Part shown: positions 47,639 through 56,927 of the stretch, piece after piece
Layout: each line of letters begins with the position of its first letter
Numbering within the stretch: the stretch's first letter is position 1
Source: Pohlia nutans
Lineage: Eukaryota > Streptophyta > Bryopsida > Bryales > Mniaceae
Direction of reading: 5' to 3'
NCBI GenBank assembly: GCA_022496805.1
Contig: CM040087.1
Span: forward strand, 34,496,253 to 34,560,252
DNA: 64,000 bases
Notes under the pieces: generated by a model
What the model saw: the letters and a program-made list of their open reading frames with translations, nothing else
The model's database searches: none
Told to the model about the DNA's origin: nothing
Made by a program: the position numbers and the translations under genes

Positions 47639-49135
47639 TCAATTAGCAGTAACCTTTCTCAAATTAGCGTGCAGATGAGGTTGCTGCTCATGACCATGAA
47701 TAGCCATCTCCACCGTGTACCTCAACTCCTCCCCTTCCAATACAAACACTCGCGAAATATCCAAAACCTGCATGCAATCTAGAGGGTAAGAAAATCGACT
47801 GAGGCATGTTTTTTGTCTCCTGTTTAACCCCTACAGGACCATAAATTCATGTTTTCAAAATTACAGACTCAATTGATCATATTGTGGAAAATATAATAAA
47901 GATGAGACTGAATTTTATATCACTCAAGTCAATGAAGAGCAGTGCATATGTTGGTCCAAAAATAAACAAATTTGGACAAAAGGAAGTCCACATAGAACCT
48001 ACTCAAAACTGCTAACATTTGCCACCTTCCAAAATTTAATCATCTGGACACATCCAAAATCGTTTCTAACCTTTGAAGCGTTTCCGACAAGACTACTCTG
48101 TAATGCCACACTCTTCTTTTCAGCATCGAAGAATCCTTTCTGCACAAAGAAATAGGTGAGTTGGGAGACAAGGTCAGAGCAGGCTTTCCAAAAGAAAACT
48201 GAGAAGGATTGCACATTGACTTAGTTAGATCTTCCCATCCCAAAACCTTCTACGAAAGAAGTCTAAAAGAAGTTGTGAGAATTCCATAAGTGTGTACATT
48301 CTAGATACAGGCACATCCTAGTACAATAAGAAGTTTAGACTACTAGAGAGTATGTGTGTCCTCGTGCCTGCACTTCAACCAGACCAGTGCTCTGGGCAAT
48401 GACGACTTCTATAGAACCATCCGGCTTAGGACGCCAATATCCACTCTCTGCATGCATGGGCTCTCCTGAAGCTAATTTCCATGTCTTCTGGGAATATGCC
48501 ATCACCGGCTGCATCAAACCATGTCCAGTCAGAAACAGAATCAATCAAATAAACGAACAATTTAAGTAGGCACGTATCATTGCCTACATATCTCATTTTT
48601 CGTTCAAACGTTTCTCATTTCAAATCACGCCACTTATTTGATTTCGTAATAAAATGTCACCGTTCTGAAATTTACATCACTAGTTACAGGTGCTTTGAAT
48701 CACGAGCATAAGAGTCATGCCATTGTAGGAAAAAGAGAGTACTAGCTAGCTGCAGCCACTCCAAATTCGTGCAATTGTCATTTAGGGTTAGGGCATGCAT
48801 TCTTGAGGTTGAGTCCAAACTCCAGACTACTCCATTTTTTATTCGATGTTCGTTCGACTGCAAAATTCCGGGTCACGGAATGTATTAGGTCATCTGCGGT
48901 ACTTTACGAAGAACGTACATTCCTGAGCTCAATTGTACAGGACAGGACAGGACATGCTACTCAAAGTGCAAGCAAGACGAGCGTGCACCTTGCCAGAATG
49001 CCAGAGCTTGATCTCCTCGCCGTACTTGAAGGATTGAATGGTGGGGAAACCTCCTTCGCCTTCGCCGCGCCAGGTGCCCAGCAGAAATGAGAGCGGCTGC
49101 AACACCGGGTGCAGTGGGGGTGGACCTTCCGCCAT
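47639..49135 (-). CDS. Nitrobindin-like heme protein, four exons
   Basis: Minus-strand exons 49135-48989, 48508-48368, 48139-48071 and 47767-47639 give 161 residues (the Arabidopsis relative has 166). The fold is a ten-strand beta-barrel (THAP4 C-terminal/DUF1794 family). Hallmarks: the [16 protein letters not shown] signature (residues 17-33), [36 protein letters not shown] and a C-terminal QQPHLHANL whose His150 corresponds to the axial heme ligand of plant nitrobindin. The family binds ferric heme and reacts with NO or isomerises peroxynitrite; the cellular role in plants is unsettled. The start codon is supported by the family's short N-terminus. Intron 2 appears to use a GC donor (CAG|GCACGA). 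Intron 3 holds a TTAA-type MITE. Confidence 0.93.
47824..48020 (+). mobile_element. TTAA-type MITE in nitrobindin intron 3
   Basis: It begins TTAACCCCTACAGGACC and continues with the 200-bp subfamily interior to CTACTCAAAACTGCTAA; the right terminus is lost. It lies antisense to the host gene. Confidence 0.72.
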
Positions 49136-49322
49136 AGCTCCTCTCGCTCGCTCTTGTGCAGCTTTGCCCCGTGCTTACAAGACCATAGCCATTCACTGAC
49201 GATGCTTCCGGGCGTCCAACAGTCGCACGGGATTCTCTGGACAACCTCTTCCTGTTGACCAGTAGTCGCCGATCTGTAGTCGCCGATCAGTAGTCGCTGA
49301 TTACAATGCTGTACTGCGACCT

Positions 49323-49621
49323 GTAAGGTCGAGGCACCTAAAACCGACCAGGTACCCAAAACCGATCTGGCCTAATTTCTAGATTTTGAAAGAAAAGATG
49401 TACCTCATTTGTACATTAGAGCATATTATTGGTTTTGGGTCCTGAAGTACTTTTCACTTTGAAAAATTGTATAAATTTCAATATTGGGAAATAATTCATG
49501 GAAAAATTTGCATTCTCCGCGAAAACTAACTTCCAACCCGGGAAAAATATCACCCTATTAATGGTTGGTCCAGAAATAGTGTAGGTAGCTTAAGTTATCG
49601 GTTTTAGGTGCCTCGACCGTA
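49323..49621. mobile_element. GGTCGAGGCACC foldback upstream of nitrobindin
   Basis: The ends are TAAGGTCGAGGCACCTAAAA and TTTTAGGTGCCTCGACCGTA, 299 bp. The inverted repeat of about 24 bp is nearly perfect. It starts less than 200 bp upstream of the nitrobindin start codon, so it probably lies in the promoter. Confidence 0.72.
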
Positions 49622-49772
49622 CTCGCCGCTTTCGCTAACACTGCCAATCATAGGCCTGGCGAGCGCACAAGGTTGGGTTGAAAAGTTTAGGTCATTAGAA
49701 GAGAAATGAACCCTCCAAGGGATATTTTCGGTGTTCGTGCATGAATCCAATTTTTTATTGGAATTTTTTTTT

Positions 49773-50159
49773 GTTACATCCCTACTGAGTGAAAGTTTGC
49801 CTTTGCTTAAAAATAATCGCCGTCTCTCACAGATGGCGTTCCTGAGAGATATGGGTGATGTCCTTGAGCAACCCAACCCAAATATGATGGATGTGGCGGG
49901 GGCTCTTCAAATCATCGAGCGGTTCGTGAAGATGTTCAAAGACAAGAGTATTCACAGTTCGTGGGCAACGTCCTCGTGAATATTGTTGTCTTTGAACATC
50001 TCCACGAATCGCTCAATGATTCGAAGAGCCCGCGCTACATCTATCATATTTGGGTTGGGTTGCTCAAGGACATCACCCAGGTCTCTCAACAACGCCATCT
50101 GTGAGAGATGGCGATTATTTTTAGGCATAGGCAATCTTTCACTAAGTAGGGATATAACC
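49773..50159. repeat. 183-bp arm palindrome with coding-like arms
   Basis: The left arm 49773-49955 and right arm 49976-50159 are inverted copies separated by about 20 bp. They run from GTTACATCCCTACTGAGTGA to a TTCAAAGACAA block. Each arm, in opposite directions, is open for about 60 codons, and the peptides are alike: QMAFLRDMGDVLEQPNPNMM versus QMALLRDLGDVLEQPNPNMI, then IIERFVKMFKD versus IIERFVEMFKD. I do not recognise the protein. Transcription through it would give a long hairpin RNA. Confidence 0.8.
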
Positions 50160-50379
50160 TTTGCACCCTTGGTGTATTGAAGAACATGCTCCCACATTCA
50201 AACGTGCGTAGCCATCTATGGAAGCAAAATACAATTAAAAGCCAAAAAAAATGCAATGACTTGGAAACTACAACACGTACGGCCCAAGACAAACAGAAAA
50301 TACAAAGAAATATAAACATGCACAAGTTCAAACAAAGAGAGGTAATATTACTAGGGTGCTCATCAAGTACCAACCCTTT

Positions 50380-51900
50380 TGTGTTATTTTTAGTAAGTGG
50401 GTGCTTTTGATTTATTTTTAGTAATTGGTTGCTTTTAGGTTTATTTTTAGGGTTTAGGGTGTCTTTTCCAATATTTATAGTACTTGGGTGCGCTTTTGTG
50501 CATATTTTTGGTAATTAAGTGAACTTTTAATTTATTTTTAGTAACTAGGTGTTTTTGTATTTCACTAGTGAGACCCGTACCGTTAAGCACATTGACGGAT
50601 TCCAGCGCGGAACGGTCAAGTGAGAGAAACCGAGATTTATTGTATAATATATTGGTAGTGATTGGGTGTGGTTTTTTATTTTTGTAGTATTTGGGTGCTT
50701 TTTTATTTTTTCTTTAGAGAATGGGTGCGCTTTTTGTTATTTATTATAATTGGGTGCACTTCTGTAATTAAGTGACCTATTAGTTTTTTTAGGGTTTAGA
50801 TGTTTCTTAATCTACTTTTCAGTAATTAGGGGAACTTTTGTATTATTTTAGTGATTGGGAGGTTTTTTATTTTATTTGTGGCAATTGGGTATGTTTTTTT
50901 ATATTTGCAGTAATTCAATGTGCGTACATTGTATTTTTGGTAATGAAGTGTGCTTTTAATTTATTTGTGGTAATTAAATTTTTATTCTATTTGCGATAAT
51001 TGGGAGCACTTTTGTATTATTGGCAGCAGTTGGGTGCTTTTTAGTTTATTTTCACTAGTTGGTTGTGCTTTTTGTTATTTGTGGCAGTTGGGTGTGCTTC
51101 AGTTGCATTTTTGGTAAGGAGGTGAGCTTTTAATTTATTTTTGGTAATTGAGGGCTCACTTTTGTATTATTTTCAGTAATAGAGTGTTTGTGATTTTATT
51201 CTTGGTAATTGGGTGCACTTTTGTGTTATGTTTGGTAACTAGTGGGACCCGTGTCGTTGAGCACATGGACGTTATTTTAATGTTAAGAACTTTTATGAAC
51301 TTTTTGAAGAACCACTTGGTCTTGAGCTTGGGTTGTCTCCTCGACAGATTCCAGCGCGGAACGGTCGAGTGAGACAAACCATGTTGTATTGTATAATAGA
51401 TTAAGGTAGCTTTTGGTTTATTTGTAGTAACAGAGTGTTATTTCATTTTATTTTTAGTAATTAGGGGCACTTTTATTTTGTTTTTAATAATTGTTTTCTT
51501 TTTATTTTATACTAGCAAATCTCGTGTCGCAATGCAACCCAAAACAGATGAAAATAGTCTTACAAAACAGGCAAATGAATGAAAATGGATGAAAATGATA
51601 TATGATGAGATACTGGATGATAAGTGATGGATGGAAAACTTGGATGATAAGTGATGGATGGAAAACTTGGATGAAAACGTGACCGATTTCGTGACAGGGG
51701 TTGTGACAGTGTGTATTTAATATAATAGATTTGGTAATCGTGTGTACTTTTTGATATTTGTGGTAATTGGGTGCTTTTTATTTTTTATTTAGTGAATGGG
51801 TGTGCTTTTTGGTATTTATGGTAATTGGGCACGCTTCTGTTGTATTTAGGGTAATCAAGTGACTAGTTAATATTTGAAACCAACTTAATTAATGATGTGA
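50380..51900 (+). repeat. Degenerate minisatellite with three ACTAG-type inserts
   Basis: An array of 30-40-bp degenerate units is built around TTTATTTTTAGTAATTGGGT and GTGCTTTTGT. It is interrupted by three related segments starting ACTAG (about 50568, 51238 and 51512), two of which contain CCCGT.CCGTT.AGCACAT-like and TTCCAGCGCGGAACGGTC blocks and end TGTATAATA. The third carries GATGGATGGAAAACTTGGAT repeats. The class of the segments is uncertain. Confidence 0.6.
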
Positions 51901-52138
51901 TGTAGAATATCCCACATCATTTCATTGGGGATGAAATGATGTAGAATATTCCACATCATTTTGTTGGAGGAAAGTAACACCCACAAAGGCTACTAAATGT
52001 TATGGAGACTACTGAATGTCATGGAGACTACTGAATGCTATGGAAATCCTCGTGTAGTGGCTCTGTATTATATTGTTTAGAAATTAATTCTTTCAATTTG
52101 TTCCAAAAATAAAATAAAAAATGGTGTGGAATTAATGG

Positions 52139-52725
52139 AATTATCCTAAAAGAGAAATTGTGTTTGAACAAGATACCATGTGTTTTGCTTTAATATACTC
52201 TTATTTGTTCACTTTAAATAGTTTAAAGATGTAAAAAGCTTAGTGGCCTCTCATTATTATGTGCATAAGAGCTTGGTGGTCTTCGAACTCATGCTCAACT
52301 AGTTTAGCCGTCAAAAAAAACGGCTTAAACTAGCTGTGCATGAGTTTGAAGACCATCAAGCTCTTACAAGCCTAATAGTGAGAGACCACTAAGCTCTTTG
52401 AAACTTCTTAACTATTTAGAGTGAACAAATGAGAGTACATTAGCCCTTAAACGTCCCATGGGGATAGTATATACGTTGTCGTATAATTGAGATTTGCTAC
52501 CATCAAGAAACTTTGTATTGGGATCGAAATAGCTCATTAGAACCGCATTGATTTAAATTTCAACTTCTTTTTTGAACTCAAATCCATTAATGGTGTGGAT
52601 CCATTCCAAATACAACCAAAACACACCGTATTTTACTGGTCGCCACGACACGTTCAGACGTTTAGAGGTTAAATCAAAACACATGGTATCTTACTCAAAC
52701 ACCACTTGTCTTTTAGGACAACTCC
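52139..52725. repeat. Large palindrome with a MITE in one arm
   Basis: The left arm 52139-52312 pairs with right-arm pieces 52320-52443 and 52673-52725. Matching blocks include AAGATACCATGTGTTTTG, TTTGTTCACT and GAGCTTGGTGGTCTTCGAAC. The right arm is split at 52440-52672 by a TTAA-type MITE. The corresponding place in the left arm reads GCTTTAATATACTC, uninterrupted. Confidence 0.82.
52440..52672 (-). mobile_element. TTAA-type MITE in a palindrome arm
   Basis: Read on the minus strand it starts TTAACCTCTAAACGTCTGAA and ends GGGACGTTTAAGGGCTAA. It shares its interior with 34762-34997. One border keeps TTAA and the other reads CTAA, one substitution away. The intact palindrome arm supplies the empty site with a single TTAA. 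Confidence 0.8.
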
Positions 52726-52763
52726 AATTTAAACAAAAAGAAATCAACCTAATAGGGTTTTCC

Positions 52764-52795
52764 GTAAACCGTAAACCCTAAAAACCCTAAACCGT
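52764..52795 (+). promoter_or_regulatory. Telo-box cluster upstream of SEC14 gene
   Basis: The sequence reads GTAAACCCTAAAAACCCTAA followed by ACCG: two adjacent plant telo-boxes, about 740 bp upstream of the SEC14-like start codon. It may be a promoter element or a short interstitial telomeric repeat. Confidence 0.4.
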
Positions 52796-53537
52796 CACGC
52801 GCATTGCGCAAAGGAGCTTTCAAGTCCCTCTTCCAGAACGGTCCTGCCAGTTTAGTACAACGCGCGTGCCGCGCCCTGGCTTCGGCGTTCCTCGAATTTC
52901 CTCGCATGAACTGCCACACGTCCGTCACTAACTTAATGCTTTTCTCCATTTCTTTTCTTTTTCCGTTTCCGCATTAGTTGCTCACTGCATCAATCAGCTT
53001 TTGGCACAGTAGGCACACAGAGCCAGAGAATTCAAGGCTCCCACACTTCCAGGCACCTCACCACACTGCCGTGCAGTGCTTTTCTTTTTACCGTTGCCAC
53101 TAAGTTAACACGGAAAATTATCCCTGCCGTTCCGCAACACTAGGCAGATCGGGTGCGAGATCATCCGGACCTGTTTTAGGGTTTATCCTGATTCCACACG
53201 CTTTTTTCTTTTCGCTCTTTGTAGCAGCCAGATGCCTCCCAGATGTCCACGTTTGTTGTTGAGAGAATTAAGTTAAACCAACCAGCCACCTGGGCACCGA
53301 AGCCCACAACGATGCTTCCCCTCACTGTTCTGTTGTCCAGTGTTCTCACGAGGCTCTCGATCCACCGGGTACTGTACAGGACAACAGTGATAGCCAGTAC
53401 CTTGCACTTCCTTCTTGCTTTCCACACATTCCTGGTCTCCTCTCCGTTTATTCAGTCTTACGAGGGTTAGTCTTGTTCGGTTTCTGACATCCTGTGCGTT
53501 TGGGGCATGAGCAAGATTTTTTTCGTGAGGGGAAATT

Positions 53538-56419
53538 ATGAAGCGGTTTATGTCCTCCAAGGGAGAGAAGGATGAGCCGACCTCCTACGCGGAAGAGGAA
53601 GCTAGGGTATTACTCGCAGATCCAGATGACTTTGTATAGAAAAGATAGAGAATGATAGATGTTCCAGGCCCTAATTCGGTTTTTTTTTTTTTTTTTTTGG
53701 AGAGTTTTTGTTTTTCGTTTGATGGAAGTATCCATTTGATATGCCAGGTGAATGATTTGAGGACAGCGTTGGGGCCACTCACTGGACGTGCATTGCAATA
53801 TGCAACCGATGATTGCCTCCGAAGGTACCTTCGTGCTCGCAGTTGGAACGTCAAGAAAGCAGAGAAGATGCTGCGAGAGTCTTTGGCGTGGAGAGCTACC
53901 TACAAACCGGAGGAAATCCGCTGGGTTAGTCTAGTCGTCCCCACATTGCCATTCTATGATCGAATGCATAGCACACACCAGAGTTCTCGAAGTCTGTTTC
54001 CATTAGAAACTAATGAGATAAAAGGATAACTCTTGATAAGCAGCATGATGCTTTCGTTGTGGTTTTACTGACGTTGTGATTGTTGCAGGAAGATGTTGCT
54101 ACCGAAACGGAGACGGGTAAAGTTTATAGAGCGAATTGCGTAGATAAGCAGGGGCATTCGGTTCTGGTGATGCGCCCCGCAAGACAGGTGAACTGTCAAT
54201 GGTGACGCTGACTTTGAATTAATGTGGGGATGGTAATAATCTTGTACTGGAGACCTCTCTGGAGGACGTCTCCAACAAGGGCATTTCTTCAGTCCCTTTG
54301 GATATTGCATGAATAAGTTAGAAATTTGATGCGGTGGGCTCTCAATCAAGAGCTTAGACTTCCCTTAAAACCATGAGTATTGCATCAAGCATCTCTGACT
54401 CTGATAAAACCAGAAGTAGTTCGTTTCTTACAATTGACATGTTTGAATGATAATTGCATTGTAAATGGATAGCTAGTCGAGAAGTTGTTGTCAAAGTAGT
54501 TGTTCCTGTGAGCTTGCTACTCCAAAAGCATGGCATTGTGTTTATGGAAAGCACGGCATTGTGTTCATTGAACGCATGTCAGTGTGTTCATTGAACGCAT
54601 GTCAGTGTGTTCATTGAACGCATGTCAGTGTGTTCATTGAATGCATGTCAGTGTGTTCATTGAATGCATGTCAGTGTGTTCATTGAAATCATGCCTTTGT
54701 TTTAAACAGAGGGCATGCTTCATGAAAGCTCGTCAGTGCGTTCATTGGAAGCTGGTCAGTATGTTGATTGAAATTGCATTTCCTGGTGTAGAATACAACA
54801 TCGCGGGAGGGTCAGATCAAACAGCTGGTGTACTCGATGGAGAATGCCATTTCAAACTCGCCAGCGGGGCAAGAGCAGATGGTTTGGTTGATTGATTTCA
54901 AGGAGTGGAGTGTGAGCAAGTCCATTCCTGTCAAAACTGTCCAGGAAACTGCCTACGTCTTGCAGAACCGCTATCCGGAGCGGCTGGGTATTGCGATTTT
55001 GTACAATCCTCCTCACATCTTTGAAACTTTCTGGCTGGTGAGTTTCTATTCAATCGCTTGTGACATGCTGTGCTGTTCTTTTCGCAAAAGATGAAACCCC
55101 CACCTTACATTGACAAAGTTCTTAACCCCTAAGTGTTCAAGGAGCCCAGTGGGGCCATGTTTGGTTGTTTTTCAGTCAAACATTCCTAATTTCAAATGAA
55201 AATGATCCCAACTAAGAAAGTGTCGGGGGCTATCTTCTACTTTTTAGTCCACTTAACCATTCTTTAAAATTGTCAAAATTGTGTTTTTAATAGCACTTTA
55301 AATATCCAAACCGTAAAATTCCAATATACAATGCAGAAGAAGTTTTTCTATCGAATTTTTTTATGTAAGCTCAAGAAGCATGCCATCTACAACTTGTTGT
55401 TCATCACTATTATTTACATTTTCCTTATACATTTCATACTATTCTAAGCATTTTGGAATTTCTATGATTTTTACGAGATTTTTTTTTTGATAAATCTTAT
55501 AAAATTTATTTTCATTTAAATAATTATGAAAAATAAGTGCAAATCGATTTAACAATACCTTATGTGAGAAAAATACCAGGAAAGTATAATATATCTTAGA
55601 ATATGAGAAATTGATATTATGATATTAGTATCATTGGCATTAGAGTTATCCAAAGACAGAAGAGGAGTTGAAGAGGAGTTTGCTTTCTATAGTTACAATT
55701 TTTGACAATCACTCTACATGAATAGTCACTATGGTCACTTGGTCAGGTCTCTTGGCTTGGGGGAAACTTGTGGGAACTCTCCTTTAGCATAGGGAGGTCA
55801 CGAGTTCATGGTGGCCTTGCTTTAGATTATTCTTTTAACTCACCATAGACTAGTTTTGCAGTCTTTTTGAACTCAAAACGAGTTTGTATTCAATGTCTTG
55901 GGAGTGCTAGTTTTTCTAATGTTTTTGGTTACACTTTGTTGTATTTGTATCTTTGCAATCCAAATAGAAAAGGCTGTTCTCAACTGCATTGTTGTTCCAA
56001 GTTCATAAATGGCTTCTCCATTTCCAATTCTGAGGTGAATCATCTGGAGCATCTGCAAACTTTTTGTTTCAGATCTGCTGACAACGCTTCTTATTTTAAT
56101 ACAACAACGTAAAGTACAGAAATGAAACCACTTAATAGGTTGGTGTTGTTTACAGTTGTTGACTCAAACATGGCATGTTATGAAACAGATCGTGAAGCCA
56201 TTTTTGGATACAAAAACAGCACGGAAAGTGAAGTTCGTGTACAGCAGCGACCCTTCATCAATGAAGCATGTGGACGACCTTTTTGACACGAGCACGGTGG
56301 AGGAATTGCTAAGGGACGAGAACTTCAACCTGGAAGAGTACGCCAAACAGATGCGTCAAGATGATGCCAAGTATGGTTTGCGGAGAAAGTTGGCTGATGA
56401 ACGTCAAGAGGGAGCCTGA
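53538..56419 (+). CDS. SEC14-like CRAL-TRIO lipid-binding protein
   Basis: Exons 53538-53606, 53748-53924, 54089-54187, 54792-55037 and 56189-56419 join in frame to 273 residues, within the usual range for short plant SEC14-like proteins. The N-terminal CRAL-TRIO_N helices (about 24-80) read VNDLRTALGPLTG, CLRRYLRARSWNVKKAEKML, SLAWRATYKPEEI. The lipid-binding domain (about 85-240) has VLVMRPARQNTT, QIKQLVYSMENA, QMVWLIDFKEWSVS, LQNRYPERLGIAILYNPPHI and VKPFLDTKTARKVKFVYSSD. It probably binds phosphatidylinositol or another hydrophobic ligand; no GOLD or nodulin domain is attached. The C-terminus is charged (EEYAKQMRQDD). A T-rich run in intron 1, 23-bp tandem repeats in intron 3 and a MITE in intron 4 are the main irregularities. 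Confidence 0.93.
54561..54697 (+). repeat. 23-bp tandem repeat in SEC14 intron 3
   Basis: About six units of GTGTTCATTGAACGCATGTC plus AGT in strict 23-bp register (starts at 54561, 54584, 54607, 54630, 54653 and 54676). The later units are diverged. Further decayed units continue to about 54780, just before exon 4. Confidence 0.85.
55122..55620 (+). mobile_element. TTAA-type element in SEC14 intron 4
   Basis: It begins TTAACCCCTAAGTGTTCAAG. The interior to about 55610 matches 25380-25820 in reverse orientation. The right terminus is not recognisable. Confidence 0.55.
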
Positions 56420-56846
56420 CGTCGTCAATCTGGAACTCACTTCCAGATTATTATTCACTAAGCTGGCGATCGAACCAGTTCATTCTCTGCACGAAGTCTC
56501 ACATTCATGAGGTTTATTAGATTGAGAGCCACTCTCGCCCTTCTGTAGATACATATATCAATTTTCCTTTCAACTCTATTTTCCAATTTCTGCCATTTTC
56601 TTTTGGCATTCAATCACATATTTCTCACTGGGTAAGCCTGCAAATCTTAGTCGCTATTTCCTGTCGGCTATTCGGTCAGATAGTGACCTTCGAAAGCGTT
56701 TATTTGTATCTATCTAAAGTGATACCGAAGTATGGTAATAAACACGGCGAATGGAAAGGCATTGATGTGACATATTTTGGTTAAAATTATTGGGAAGATG
56801 GTCGAAGTCATCAGCTCCTGGAGTCACTTCCGGGATGTAGCCCAGG

Positions 56847-56927
56847 GTCGATATGGCCGAGTTGGTCTAAGGCGCCAGTTTCAGGTACTGGTCCGAAAGG
56901 GCGTGGGTTCGAATCCCACTGTCGACA
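56847..56927 (+). tRNA. tRNA-Leu(CAG)
   Basis: A complete class II tRNA: acceptor GTCGATA pairs with TGTCGAC. The D arm is GGCCGAGTTGGTCTAAGGC, the anticodon stem CCAGT/ACTGG, and the loop TTCAGGT with anticodon CAG at 56882-56884. A short variable arm is followed by the T arm GTGGGTTCGAATCCCAC and discriminator A. The B box GGTTCGAATCC is perfect, there is no intron, and a T-run (terminator) begins within 2 bases of the 3' end. It reads CUG codons in the cytoplasm and is an independent gene 430 bp beyond the SEC14 stop codon. Confidence 0.96.

Noticed and set aside
52764..52795. Chromosome-end telomere
   Set aside because: Only two AAACCCTA units are present, flanked by ordinary sequence upstream of a gene; a telo-box is the better reading.
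54561..54697. Regular 23-bp repeats resembling a CRISPR array
   Set aside because: There are no unique spacers: the units are directly tandem and lie in an intron of a plant nuclear gene.
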